From Ignavibacteriaceae bacterium (lineage in GTDB: Bacteria; Bacteroidota; Ignavibacteria; Ignavibacteriales; Ignavibacteriaceae): a DNA stretch of 64,000 nucleotides. The notes beneath the pieces were generated by a model. It did no database searches, had not been told where the DNA came from, and saw only the letters and a list, made by a program, of their open reading frames with translations. This document shows, in pieces, positions 29,773 through 38,918 of the stretch; within the stretch, counting starts at the first letter, position 1, and each line of letters begins with the position of its first letter. The stretch spans positions 330,176 through 394,175 of the forward strand of contig WBUK01000002.1 of the NCBI GenBank assembly GCA_008933765.1. The letters are read 5' to 3'. A program made the translations under genes and the position numbers.

Positions 29773-31018
29773 TTGAAATCCCCAGAATGAATCTGCGAAG
29801 TATCTCTAAAGCAGCATGTGCAGCTCTGATTTTGTTTTCGTATCTGTTACCGCCGAAATTAAACTGCTTAACAACGGCTTTATCGAAAGAAGCCACGCCG
29901 ATAAAAACCAACCCTACGGGTTTGTTCGGGGTTGCGCCTTTTGGTCCCAAAATACCGGTAATAGAAAGCCCAAGATCGCTGCCGGAAATTGACCTTACCC
30001 CTTTAGCCATCTGTTCAGCAACTTCACTTGAAACCGCACCTTTATCCTGAATCAGGTCTTCATCCACCTGCAAAATTTCAACTTTAGAAGCATTTGAATA
30101 AGAAACTACACCGCGCTCAAAATATTCGCTGCTCCCCGGGATGTCAGTCAGCATGTCAGCAATGTGACCCCCTGTGCACGATTCAGCTGTTGCAACTGTA
30201 AGTTGCCTTTCTTTCAGTATCTTAGCGATTATTTCAGCCTGATCCACATCGCCTTCACCGTAAACATACCTTCCGACCCTTAGCTTTATTTGTTGCGTTG
30301 CGGCATCTGCCTTAGTGCGGGCTTCCTCAGGGGTTGCGCCTTCGCCTGTAATCCTGATTTTAACACCCGAAAGATTAGGCAGGAATGCAACTTTTACATC
30401 CGGCAACACATCATCTATTGGGTTTAGCTTATCAAAAAGATTCGATTCCGCAATTCCGGTAGTAAGCAAGTTTATCCGATGTACATTTTTAAGCTCCGTA
30501 CCAAAATTCAAACGAATATTGGGAATAACAAAATTTTCCATCATCGCTTTCATCTCACGAGGAACGCCGGGCATTACAGCAACAATCTGACCCTCGTGCT
30601 TAATCCAAAAGCCGGGGGCTGTGCCGTTAGGGTTTCTTATCGGTTCACAACAAGCCGGAACCTTCGCCTGATCAAGATTGGTGGGCGTCAACTCTCTGCC
30701 GAAACGCCGGAATCTTTCCCTAATATCGTTAAGAACATCCTCATCCTCGCGCAACTCACAGTTATAAAAACTGCAGATTGCATCGCGGGTAATATCATCG
30801 TGTGTGGGGCCCAGCCCACCGGTAACAATAACTAAATTAACAGCTTTTAATGCATTTCGCAAATCTTCATGTATGGCATGAAGGTTATCTGAAGTAGTAA
30901 CAATTTTATTTACCTCAACACCAATTTCTGCAAGACGGCTGCCAATAAATGACGCATTGGTGTTTACCGTCTGACCAATCAGTAGCTCATCGCCGATTGA
31001 GATAATCTGTGCTCTCAT
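29762..31018 (-). CDS. cinA: CinA-family protein (ADP-ribose pyrophosphatase / nicotinamide-nucleotide deamidase)
   Basis: 418 residues with both family domains: the N-terminal MoaB/MogA-like domain (IISIGDELLIGQTVNTNASFIG, VIVTGGLGPTHDDITRD, MPGVPREM) and the C-terminal PncC-like amidase domain (LTVATAESCTGGHIADMLTDIPGSS, FERGVVSYSN, GLSITGILGP). Full-length two-domain CinA proteins recycle pyridine nucleotides; the competence name is historical. It is followed by thpR with an 11-base overlap and then recA, a common arrangement. Confidence 0.94.
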   Translation of the reverse strand: MRAQIISIGDELLIGQTVNTNASFIGSRLAEIGVEVNKIVTTSDNLHAIHEDLRNALKAVNLVIVTGGLGPTHDDITRDAICSFYNCELREDEDVLNDIRERFRRFGRELTPTNLDQAKVPACCEPIRNPNGTAPGFWIKHEGQIVAVMPGVPREMKAMMENFVIPNIRLNFGTELKNVHRINLLTTGIAESNLFDKLNPIDDVLPDVKVAFLPNLSGVKIRITGEGATPEEARTKADAATQQIKLRVGRYVYGEGDVDQAEIIAKILKERQLTVATAESCTGGHIADMLTDIPGSSEYFERGVVSYSNASKVEILQVDEDLIQDKGAVSSEVAEQMAKGVRSISGSDLGLSITGILGPKGATPNKPVGLVFIGVASFDKAVVKQFNFGGNRYENKIRAAHAALEILRRFILGISIET

Positions 31019-31031
31019 ACCTTTCCTCTAT

Positions 31032-31505
31032 TTAAACAACTCCTGTCCAGTATTTGTATAATGCCATCCCTGTATGCACAATCACGAGTGAGTAAACCCC
31101 ACTCATAATATCGTCAGCCATTACACCCAACCCGCCACTGAAATTTTCAAAATTCCTCGCCGGGTATGGTTTTACTATATCCAAAAATCGCCAGATTAAA
31201 AACGCAACTATCAGAAATACAGGTTCTTTCGGAACCATAACTAAAGTTATCCACATTCCAACAAATTCATCGATTGTTGCTTCTTTGGGGTCTTTTCCGT
31301 AAAGTTGCTCAAATCTCCCACAAACCCAAATCCCATATATCGAACTTACAAGAATTAGCGGTAATAATATATAGATATTTTCAACCCCCGGTATCAGATA
31401 AATCAGAAGTGCAACCACACTTCCGTAGGTGCCGGTGGGTCCCGGGAGATACCCCGTTAAAAAACCACTACCTAAAAACTTGTGAATCGGGTTAAGACCT
31501 GCCAT
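31032..31505 (-). CDS. pgpA: Phosphatidylglycerophosphatase A
   Basis: 157 residues. Removes phosphate from phosphatidylglycerol phosphate at the inner membrane. GSGFLTGYLPGPTGTYGSVVAL and the acidic motif ATIDEFVGMWITL are family hallmarks, with four hydrophobic segments and ADDIMSGVYSLVIV near the end. It overlaps the 3' end of pgsA by 14 bases, so the enzyme making the phosphate ester and the one removing it are co-translated. Confidence 0.93.
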   Translation of the reverse strand: MAGLNPIHKFLGSGFLTGYLPGPTGTYGSVVALLIYLIPGVENIYILLPLILVSSIYGIWVCGRFEQLYGKDPKEATIDEFVGMWITLVMVPKEPVFLIVAFLIWRFLDIVKPYPARNFENFSGGLGVMADDIMSGVYSLVIVHTGMALYKYWTGVV

Positions 31506-32091
31506 TTTTAATCAAATCTTTATACAAATTGAAATTCTCTTTAACATAAAGGTATGCCGAGTGAACCGTAAGCAGCATAACCACAATTAAACCCCAAAAA
31601 ACAACTTCATCAACCAGCAGCATTCCAAAAAATTTCCGCAACCCATCAGGCAGCACTTCCGATTTTTCCAATAAAAATGAGATTAAGACGAAATTTAAAT
31701 ACACCATCTCGATGAAAGTTTTAACTTTTGCGTAACGGCTGGTTGGAAACGGCTTTCTTACATGCTCGGCATACGACCGAAACCCCGTAATAAATATATC
31801 CCTTAGCAAAATCACCGCGACAGGTATCCAGGGGATCACTTCTAAATATACTAACGAAATCATTGTGCCGGCGGTTAATACTTTGTCGGCTATCGGATCC
31901 CAAACCTTTCCCCAATTCGTGAAATAGTTAAATTTTTTCGCCAACCAACCGTCGTACCAATCTGTAAGTGCAGCAACTATATATATTATTATAGCTATTT
32001 CACTGTAATAACGCCCCTGCCCTAACATGAAAAAAACAACGAAGGGAGTAAGAATGATCCTTAAAACAGTCAATTGGTTTGGTAATATCAT
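31492..32091 (-). CDS. pgsA: CDP-diacylglycerol-glycerol-3-phosphate 3-phosphatidyltransferase
   Basis: 199 residues, integral membrane. Makes phosphatidylglycerol phosphate. The CDP-alcohol phosphotransferase motif reads DWYDGWLAKKF...GKVWDPIADK: the four key aspartates are present, but the usual Arg of DGxxAR is Lys. NQLTVLRIILTPFVVFFML is the typical N-terminus. It is the first gene of the pgsA-pgpA-cinA-thpR-recA operon; the promoter must lie in the AT-rich gap upstream. Confidence 0.92.
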   Translation of the reverse strand: MILPNQLTVLRIILTPFVVFFMLGQGRYYSEIAIIIYIVAALTDWYDGWLAKKFNYFTNWGKVWDPIADKVLTAGTMISLVYLEVIPWIPVAVILLRDIFITGFRSYAEHVRKPFPTSRYAKVKTFIEMVYLNFVLISFLLEKSEVLPDGLRKFFGMLLVDEVVFWGLIVVMLLTVHSAYLYVKENFNLYKDLIKNGRS

Positions 32092-32360
32092 CTAAACCGA
32101 TCTTACGCTTTTGGGTGATTGGCGCATTTAAAACTTTTTTTTAAACAAGAACCTAATTTATGAATTCTCGGGATTAATTTATAAAACCTTTGAATTATTC
32201 TCTTTTATTTTGGGTTCAAACACCCCCCGTTTTCTGACCATTTTCATGCAAAAACAGCTAAAAAGAAGTGGTAAAAAAATATTTTTTTTAGTTTTTGATT
32301 AAACTATTGTAAGATATTTGTGAAATCAGTAAATTCGAAGTCTAAATTATTTTGATTTAG
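32092..32360. other. AT-rich gap between pgsA (minus) and tRNA-Phe (plus)
   Basis: No open frame worth calling. It must contain the pgsA-operon promoter on the minus strand and the tRNA promoter on the plus strand. A stretch rich in T around 32285-32325 (ttttttagtttttgattaaa, then taagatatttg) is a possible tRNA promoter, but I cannot assign -35 and -10 boxes with confidence. Confidence 0.4.
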
Positions 32361-32433
32361 GGGCAGGTAGCTCAGTCGGTAGAGCAAAGGACTGAAAATC
32401 CTTGTGTCGGCGGTTCGATTCCGTCCCTGCCCA
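32361..32433 (+). tRNA. tRNA-Phe (GAA)
   Basis: 73-base cloverleaf: acceptor gggcagg/cctgccc, D arm gctc-agtcggta-gagc, anticodon arm aagga-ctgaaaa-tcctt with GAA at 32394-32396, T arm ggcgg-ttcgatt-ccgtc (one G-T). Discriminator A. CCA is not encoded. Confidence 0.95.
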
Positions 32434-32475
32434 CATTGGACCATGTTACCGACCATGGTCCACTTTTTTTGGGAT

Positions 32476-32564
32476 GCCGAAATGGCGGAATTGGCAGACG
32501 CGCCGGACTCAAAATCCGGTCTGGCTCACACCAGGTGCCGGTTCGACCCCGGCTTTCGGCACCA
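32476..32564 (+). tRNA. tRNA-Leu (CAA)
   Basis: Class II tRNA: acceptor gccgaaa/tttcggc, anticodon arm ccgga-ctcaaaa-tccgg with CAA at 32510-32512, long variable arm with stem ctgg-ctcaca-ccag, T arm gccgg-ttcgacc-ccggc. Discriminator A is followed by an encoded CCA (32562-32564). 42 bases after tRNA-Phe, probably one transcript. Confidence 0.95.
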
Positions 32565-32576
32565 TTTCTTTCTTCT

Positions 32577-32836
32577 TTATTCACCGGTTTTCTTATACTT
32601 CACCTCTCTCCTGCTACTCCACCTCTTTACTTTTTCGGTTGCTTCACCTCTTTCCTGATATTTCACCACTCTCCTGAAATTACAGTATTTTTCTCAATTA
32701 AAACCTTACCCTCCGTAACAAAATTTTACTTACCTTTACTGAGGCACAATTATACTGATTTCCCTTAACCCCGTTAAATTAAGTAACCTGTAAACCCCTT
32801 TACCTCAGTAACCGGTAACCCGTTAAACAACTAAAC
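32577..32836. repeat. Degenerate short tandem repeats between tRNA-Leu and the SMR gene
   Basis: Plus-strand units around 32577-32676 follow the pattern acttcacctctttcctgat (five degenerate copies, about 19-24 bases). From 32760 to the SMR stop codon a second pattern appears on the minus strand: a 29-base unit that begins with the stop codon region (taactgagtttagttgttta...) and recurs as ttactgaggtaaaggggttt..., 20 of 29 positions equal by my count. No gene or clear terminator is seen in this gap. Confidence 0.6.
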
Positions 32837-33184
32837 TCAGTTAGAGCTTGTTAATTTCAACCCAATAATCCCTGCAATTATCAAGAAGGCGGAAAATATC
32901 CTCCCCAAGGTTGCAATATCCTTAAAAAATAATATTCCTATCACGAATGTACCCACAGCACCGATACCCGTCCAGATTGCATAAGCAGTTCCAATTGATA
33001 TATCTCGCTGCGCCAACCACAGAAAATAACCACTTCCTGCCATACTGATCACCGAGAAAACAATCCACCAAAACCGAACTGAACCATTTGAGTTAACCTG
33101 TGAAAGTTTAAACCCAAGGGGCCAGCCCATTTCCATCAAACCTGCTATAAAAAGAAAAATCCATTCCATTGTTCTATCTGCCAT
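32837..33184 (-). CDS. Small multidrug resistance (SMR) protein, Gdx/SugE-like guanidinium exporter
   Basis: 115 residues with four hydrophobic helices. MEWIFLFIAGLMEMGWPLGFK contains the essential glutamate of TM1, and GTAYAIWTGIGAVGTFVIG is the hallmark of the Gdx (SugE) branch, whose members export guanidinium in exchange for protons. Met6 is a possible alternative start and would match the usual N-terminus better. Many gdx genes have a guanidine riboswitch; I find none upstream here. It is transcribed away from the TolC-MFP-RND operon, with which it shares a 196-base promoter region. Members can also act as pairs, but no partner gene is adjacent. Confidence 0.88.
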   Translation of the reverse strand: MADRTMEWIFLFIAGLMEMGWPLGFKLSQVNSNGSVRFWWIVFSVISMAGSGYFLWLAQRDISIGTAYAIWTGIGAVGTFVIGILFFKDIATLGRIFSAFLIIAGIIGLKLTSSN

Positions 33185-33282
33185 TCATGTAATTTTGGTA
33201 TTTTTTAAAAATCATAACGATAAATATTCATTTATATTTTTTTAGACTTTCTTAAATTGCATAGTTATTATATAAAATTAAA

Positions 33283-33295
33283 TGGGATTTTCCCA
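33283..33295. promoter_or_regulatory. Small palindrome in the divergent efflux promoter region
   Basis: tggga-ttt-tccca lies midway between the divergent SMR and TolC genes. It could be an operator, but it is short and unsupported by any regulator gene nearby. Confidence 0.2.
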
Positions 33296-33380
33296 ATCGC
33301 AAATTTAGGGAAACGGAAATTGATTATACTATACACTTTCCAAAACTATTAAGATTTTATTTCAACTTCAGGAACTCAAG

Positions 33381-34709
33381 ATGTCCCGAAACATGCTGTA
33401 TATTATCATTCTATGTCTCGGCTTTGCCTCATTTTCTACGGCGCAAGGCACTTTGGAAATGAGCTTAGAAGATTGTATTAAATACGGACTGGAAAACAAC
33501 AAAAACATTAAAATTGCAGCTGAAAAAGTTACTGCTGGAAAATTGAAACGGGAAGAAGTGAACTCTTCGGGTTTGCCAAGTCTTTCTCTGCAAGCCGGTT
33601 ACACACATCTTAGCCCTGTTGACCCCTTTGAAATTTCTATTCCTATGGGGGGCACAATGCAGAAATTTACCGTTTCCCCCTCCGTACTGGATAACTACAG
33701 TGCAAAACTTACGCTTACTCAACCGCTTTTCACCGGGTTCAAAATTGATCTGAATAAGGAACTGACCGATCAGTCAATTTCTGCCGGGATGTTTGATCTG
33801 GAAGCTGAAAAAACTAAACTTCGGTACAATATTTCAAATGCTTTCTGGACGCTATATAAGGTTACGGAAGGAAAAAAAATAATTGAAGAATACATTAAGA
33901 ATATTGAAATCCATTTAGCCGACTTAAACAACTTCTATAAACAAGGGTTGGTTACTAAAAACGAAATTCTTAAGCTTGAAGTGCAGCTTTCCTCAACTAA
34001 AGTTCAACTCTTAGAGACAGAAAACAACATTCAGCTTGCTAAGTTAAACCTGTTAAACACCCTCGATCTTCCCTACCAAACTGATATCACCATTAAACCT
34101 GTTTTATCGGAAACGGTACCGGATACTTTGCTTTCGCTGCAGGAACTAAATGAACACGCAATAAATACCAGACCGGAACTCCGTGCTATGGCAATCAGAA
34201 TAGACTCACGCAAAACTGCCGTTGAACTTACAAAATCTGCATGGTACCCGGAAGTTTTTTTAGTGGGCAACTATAATTTTGCAAGACCTAACATGAGGAT
34301 TGTACCCACTAAAGATGAATTTAAAGGAACCTGGGATATTTCACTTTCTCTTTCGTACAATTTATGGAACTGGAACGCTACTTCTTACCGCACGCAGCAG
34401 GCTGAATCGGAACTCTCACAAACAAACTATCAATACCAGATGATGAAAGATGGCATACTGATCGAGGTTAAACAGGCGTATCTGAATTACTCCGCTTGCG
34501 CTACAAGGATTGGGCTGGCTGAACACACCGTGCAACAGGCGGATGAAAATTACCGAGTCAGCTATAATCTCTTTCAACAGGGGTTAATTAGAAATTCTGA
34601 CTTAATAGACGCGGAAGTGGCACAATTTGAAGCTAAAATTAAACTTGTTACGGCCTTCTCTGACTTGAAAAACGCCGAGGCACTACTTAATAAAGCAATT
34701 GGAAATTAA
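33381..34709 (+). CDS. TolC-family outer-membrane efflux protein
   Basis: 442 residues with signal peptide (MLYIIILCLGFASFSTAQG). Long alpha-helical repeats of the OEP type: LEMSLEDCIKYGLENNKNIKIAAEKV, LTLTQPLFTGFKIDL, and the second copy LSLSYNLWNWNATSYRTQQAESEL...QADENYRVSYNLFQQGLIRNSDLIDAE. It forms the outer-membrane channel of a tripartite pump whose other two parts follow directly (17-base gaps). Substrates cannot be inferred. Confidence 0.93.
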   Translation: MSRNMLYIIILCLGFASFSTAQGTLEMSLEDCIKYGLENNKNIKIAAEKVTAGKLKREEVNSSGLPSLSLQAGYTHLSPVDPFEISIPMGGTMQKFTVSPSVLDNYSAKLTLTQPLFTGFKIDLNKELTDQSISAGMFDLEAEKTKLRYNISNAFWTLYKVTEGKKIIEEYIKNIEIHLADLNNFYKQGLVTKNEILKLEVQLSSTKVQLLETENNIQLAKLNLLNTLDLPYQTDITIKPVLSETVPDTLLSLQELNEHAINTRPELRAMAIRIDSRKTAVELTKSAWYPEVFLVGNYNFARPNMRIVPTKDEFKGTWDISLSLSYNLWNWNATSYRTQQAESELSQTNYQYQMMKDGILIEVKQAYLNYSACATRIGLAEHTVQQADENYRVSYNLFQQGLIRNSDLIDAEVAQFEAKIKLVTAFSDLKNAEALLNKAIGN

Positions 34710-34726
34710 AGGAATCTGTACTTAAA

Positions 34727-35776
34727 ATGGTCAAAAAAATTATCTACTCGCTGATCGTTGTTGCTGTTATTGCAGCCATCGTGTTAGTTCTGGTTAACAA
34801 TAAGCAAAAAATGCAAAAACAGGTACAGACAAAGAAAATGTCTGAGATTCCGGTCTCGGTTTATGAAGCCAAACAAGAGACTATTGACAGAAAACTTGCG
34901 CAAGTGGGCGTTGTTTTTGTTGATCGTGAAGTTGCTGTGGTTTCTGAAGCACCCGGATTGATTAAAGCAGTTTATTGCGAAGTCGGTGATTTTGTTAAAA
35001 CGGGGCAGGTTATCTTCAAAGTTGATGACGAACTGAAACTGGCTAATTTAAAAATCAGAGAAGCCGACTATGAAAACTCGAAAAAAACTTTGGACAGATT
35101 CGAAGCACTTCTTAAAGAAGGTTCTGCCACAGAAGCTCAGGTTGACGGATACAGGCTCGCTCTTAAATCTTCCGAAGCGCAACTGACCATCGCACGCAGG
35201 CAGGTGGAAGATACAAGAATTAAAGCGCCGTTCTCCGGTGTTATTACCGCCCGAAATGTTAACCTCGGCAGCAATGTGAATCCCGGAACTGTGGTTGCTA
35301 ACTTGGTGGATGTTAACAGTTTAAGAGTGAGAATAAGCCTTGCAGAAACAGATATAGTTCACCTGAAAAAAGGCGATAAAGCAGTGGTTACTACCGATGT
35401 TTTTCCGGATGTTACTTTTGCCGCTTCAATTAAATCTATCGGGGTTAAAGGGGACGAAACTCACAGCTTCCCGATTGAACTTATTATTCAAAAAAATAAA
35501 AATAAACTTAAAGCCGGTATGAATGTTAATGTTGAGTTCGATCAACGAATACACAGAGAATCGGTGGTTATACCCCGAATTGCACTGCAGGAAAGCTCAA
35601 CCGGCGTTTCTGTCTTCGTAATTGAAAACAATAAAGCTAAGGTGAAAAAGGTTACAAAAGGGTTAGAAAGCGGAACGAAAATTGAAATTCTTTCAGGGCT
35701 TACGGTTGGAGAGAAGGTGGTTATCGCCGGGCAGGTTAACCTTAAAGACGGCAGCCCCGTTTCCGTTGTAAAGTAA
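34727..35776 (+). CDS. RND efflux membrane fusion protein
   Basis: 349 residues. An N-terminal membrane anchor (IIYSLIVVAVIAAIVLVLV), then the lipoyl-like domain split by a short helical hairpin (GLIKAVYCEVGDFVKTGQVIFKVDDELK ... RRQVEDTRIKAPFSGVITARNVNLGSNVNPG), a beta barrel and a membrane-proximal domain ending GEKVVIAGQVNLKDGSPVSVV. No lipobox, so it is anchored by its helix. It bridges the RND pump and the TolC-like channel. Confidence 0.93.
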   Translation: MVKKIIYSLIVVAVIAAIVLVLVNNKQKMQKQVQTKKMSEIPVSVYEAKQETIDRKLAQVGVVFVDREVAVVSEAPGLIKAVYCEVGDFVKTGQVIFKVDDELKLANLKIREADYENSKKTLDRFEALLKEGSATEAQVDGYRLALKSSEAQLTIARRQVEDTRIKAPFSGVITARNVNLGSNVNPGTVVANLVDVNSLRVRISLAETDIVHLKKGDKAVVTTDVFPDVTFAASIKSIGVKGDETHSFPIELIIQKNKNKLKAGMNVNVEFDQRIHRESVVIPRIALQESSTGVSVFVIENNKAKVKKVTKGLESGTKIEILSGLTVGEKVVIAGQVNLKDGSPVSVVK

Positions 35777-35792
35777 GGATGAGAACTATAAA

Positions 35793-38700
35793 ATGACAAT
35801 TACTGAATTATCGATAAAGCGACCCTCGCTTATTATTGTACTTTTTACCGTTCTTATTCTGCTTGGCTTGTTCAGTTTCCGCCAGTTGAATTACGAACTT
35901 CTTCCGAAAATCAGCCCGCCGGTGATTGTAATCGTAACTGCCTATCCCGGCGCCTCGCCCGATGAAGTTGAAACTTCGGTAACAAAAATTCTGGAAGATG
36001 CCGTCTCCGGGCAGGACCAGGTTTCAACCGTAAACGCCACTTCATCCGAAAACCTTTCGATTGTCGTTGTCGAGTTTGAACAGTCTGCAAATATCGATTT
36101 TGCGCTTCAGGATGCTCAAAGGCGCATTAATCAGGTGCTGGCTAAACTGCCTGATGGAGTTGACCCCCCTACCCTGATGAAAATTGCTTTGGATGAAATC
36201 CCAATTTTAAGAATTGGAGCCACAAGCAAACTTCCCTCAAACGAGTTCAGAACTTTTCTTAACGATTTTGTTAAACCGAAACTTGCACAAGTAAAGGGTG
36301 TTGCCCAGATCAATTTTATTGGCGGCGACGAAAGAGAAATCAAAATTCTTTTGAACGAAGAGAAGCTAAGATCTTTCAATCTCCCGATCAGCACGGTTGC
36401 TACTATTATTAAAGCTTCTAACTTAGACTTTCCCGCCGGCTCAATTCGTGATAAAGACGGGCAGTTTGTTGTTAGGGTTGCAGGTAAATTCTCAAATATC
36501 GACGACCTCAGAAACTTGGTTCTGATTCGTAATTTTAACGGGTCTGATATCCTTCTGAGCGATGTTGCTGATGTGGTTGATGGTACTAAAGAATTTTACC
36601 AACAGTCAAGAATTAACGGAATTCCCTCGGTTGGTATTCAGATTCAAAAACAATCGGATGCCAACGCCGTTGAAGTGGCTGATAAAAGCAAACAAACTCT
36701 GAAAGAACTCGAAAAACAGTATGCAAATATCGGTTTGAAGTTTGAAATAGCACAGGATGGTTCAATCTTCACAATCAACGCTGCCGACGCTGTTAAGGAA
36801 GACCTTGCAATCGCGGTTATGCTTGTTGCATTAGTGATGCTTTTGTTCCTGCATTCGTTCAGAAACTCGCTTATTGTGCTGGTAGCAATTCCATCTTCCT
36901 TAATTTCAACATTCATTGCAATTTACGCGTTTGGCTTCACTCTTAACCTGATGACCTTGCTGGCGCTTTCACTCGTTGTTGGTATTCTGGTGGATGACTC
37001 CATCGTGGTGCTCGAAAACATTCACCACCATTTGGAGAAAGGGGAAGAAAAGCGGGTTGCCGCTCTTAAAGGTAGGAATGAAATTGGCTTTGCTGCTCTT
37101 TCTATAACCATGGTGGATGTGGCGGTGTTCCTGCCTCTTGCGTTGGTTACGGGTATAGTCGGTAATATTTTAAGACAGTTCGCTCTGGTGGTGGTTGTAT
37201 CCACTCTTATGAGTTTAGTAGTTTCTTTTACTATTACCCCTATGTTGGCTTCAAGGTTTTCTAAGATCGAGAAAATGTCAACCAAAACCTTACTCGGCAA
37301 ATTCGTTAATTGGTTTGAAAGGTCCTTCAAAAGGCTTACAGAAGACTATATCGTGCTGCTTAATTGGGGTTTAAGGCACAAAAAGACTGTGTTCCTCATT
37401 ACAAGTTTGCTGATGGTCGGTTCGCTTTCCTTAGTGCCGTTACGGTTTATTGGTACGGAATTTATGACCGTAGCCGACCGTGGTGAGTTTTCTGTTATTG
37501 TTGAGTTCCCTACTTCTACAAATATTGAAGAAACTAACCTTCGCTCGTTGGAGATTGAAAAAAAACTCTATGAAATTCCGGAAGTGGAGCGTGTCATCGG
37601 TTCTGCAGGTATCTCGTCCGAAGGTTTTATTGGACAGGGCACAAATAACCTAACTTCTATTGATGTTACTTTGGTACCTAAAGATAAGCGAACCCGCTCA
37701 ACCGATGAAGTATCGGAAGAGATCAGGCAAATGTTCCAAAAATTGCCCGGCGTGAAAGCCAGAGTTAACCCAATCGGAATTTTTGGTAGCGCTAACCAAA
37801 CTCCAATTCAGTTGTCTGTTTCCGGAGCTGATTTGGATAGCGTGCGCTTTGCTGCTGAAACTTTGGCGGATATTATTAAGACCATCCCCGGAACTGCAGA
37901 TGTCAGGCTTTCTTCCGAACAGGGTAAAAGAGAAATTTCCGTTAAGGTGGATAGAAAACTGATGGCGAGCTATGGGTTATCACTCGCCGAAGTTGCTCAA
38001 ACTTTAAGAATTGCTTTCACGGGCGACAATTCAACAAAATTTAGAGATGGAAGAAATGAGTTTGAAATCAGAATTCTGATGGATGATGTCTCCCGTAATA
38101 GAACCTCTTCACTTGAAGAACTTATTTTTATTACAAAATCGAATAAACCGGTCAGGTTGAAGCAGTTTGCAAAACTTGAGTACACCATTGGTCCCTCAAA
38201 ATTAACACGCTTGGATAGAAGCAACGCTCTCTATGTTTATTCTCAAGCTATTGGCAGACCCACCGGTTCGATCGCTGAAGATATCAACAAAAAAATTGCC
38301 GAAACAAGGTTCCCTGAAGGTACTTCCTTCAAATATATGGGCGATGTTAAAATGCAGGGCGAGTCTTTCTCAAGCATGTTTTTGGCTCTTGCAGCGGCGA
38401 TTATTTTCGTTTACCTGATCATGGTTGCGCTATACGATAACTGGCTCTATCCGTTCATCGTCCTTTTCTCTATACCGGTTGCGATGGTGGGCGCTTTGCT
38501 TGCTTTGGCGATGACCATGAAAGCACTTTCTATCTTCTCTATGCTCGGCGTTGTGATGTTGGTGGGACTTGTAGCAAAAAACGCCATCTTGCTTGTGGAT
38601 AGAGCAAACCAAATGAACTTAGAGCAAGGAGTCTCGATTAGAGAATCTCTGTTGGAAGCCGGCAGATCGAGGCTACGACCTATTTTGATGACTACTCTTA

Positions 38701-38918
38701 CTATGATCATGGGTATGTTCCCTATTGCTCTTTCTCAAAGTGACGGTTCCGAGTGGAAATCCGGGCTTGCTTGGGCGATTATTGGCGGGTTAACAAGTTC
38801 ACTGCTCCTTACCCTGGTGCTCGTACCGGTGGTGTACGAAACTATGGATTCTATTAAGCAAAAACTGATACGGTTGTTCCATCGAAGAAAACCAAAGGTT
38901 CAGGAAGAAGCGACTTGA
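35793..38918 (+). CDS. RND efflux transporter, HAE1/AcrB-type permease
   Basis: 1041 residues, full length, 12 membrane helices with two large periplasmic loops. N-terminus TELSIKRPSLIIVLFTVLILLGLFSF and the first loop AYPGASPDEVETSVTKILEDAVSG are typical. TM4 LSLVVGILVDDSIVVLENIHHHLEKGE holds the proton-relay aspartates, and GVVMLVGLVAKNAILLVDRANQ is the matching part of the second half. Drug, bile-type or heavy organic compounds are possible substrates; the two Asp in TM4 argue against the metal-pump branch. Third gene of the operon. Confidence 0.94.
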   Translation: MTITELSIKRPSLIIVLFTVLILLGLFSFRQLNYELLPKISPPVIVIVTAYPGASPDEVETSVTKILEDAVSGQDQVSTVNATSSENLSIVVVEFEQSANIDFALQDAQRRINQVLAKLPDGVDPPTLMKIALDEIPILRIGATSKLPSNEFRTFLNDFVKPKLAQVKGVAQINFIGGDEREIKILLNEEKLRSFNLPISTVATIIKASNLDFPAGSIRDKDGQFVVRVAGKFSNIDDLRNLVLIRNFNGSDILLSDVADVVDGTKEFYQQSRINGIPSVGIQIQKQSDANAVEVADKSKQTLKELEKQYANIGLKFEIAQDGSIFTINAADAVKEDLAIAVMLVALVMLLFLHSFRNSLIVLVAIPSSLISTFIAIYAFGFTLNLMTLLALSLVVGILVDDSIVVLENIHHHLEKGEEKRVAALKGRNEIGFAALSITMVDVAVFLPLALVTGIVGNILRQFALVVVVSTLMSLVVSFTITPMLASRFSKIEKMSTKTLLGKFVNWFERSFKRLTEDYIVLLNWGLRHKKTVFLITSLLMVGSLSLVPLRFIGTEFMTVADRGEFSVIVEFPTSTNIEETNLRSLEIEKKLYEIPEVERVIGSAGISSEGFIGQGTNNLTSIDVTLVPKDKRTRSTDEVSEEIRQMFQKLPGVKARVNPIGIFGSANQTPIQLSVSGADLDSVRFAAETLADIIKTIPGTADVRLSSEQGKREISVKVDRKLMASYGLSLAEVAQTLRIAFTGDNSTKFRDGRNEFEIRILMDDVSRNRTSSLEELIFITKSNKPVRLKQFAKLEYTIGPSKLTRLDRSNALYVYSQAIGRPTGSIAEDINKKIAETRFPEGTSFKYMGDVKMQGESFSSMFLALAAAIIFVYLIMVALYDNWLYPFIVLFSIPVAMVGALLALAMTMKALSIFSMLGVVMLVGLVAKNAILLVDRANQMNLEQGVSIRESLLEAGRSRLRPILMTTLTMIMGMFPIALSQSDGSEWKSGLAWAIIGGLTSSLLLTLVLVPVVYETMDSIKQKLIRLFHRRKPKVQEEAT

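Noticed and set aside
32404..32768. Several open frames across tRNA-Phe, tRNA-Leu and the repeat behind them
   Set aside because: All overlap the two clear tRNA genes and the pyrimidine-rich repeat; none has a recognisable product.
33185..33380. Guanidine riboswitch before the SMR gene
   Set aside because: None of the conserved ykkC-type motifs is seen; the region is plain AT-rich DNA apart from one short palindrome.
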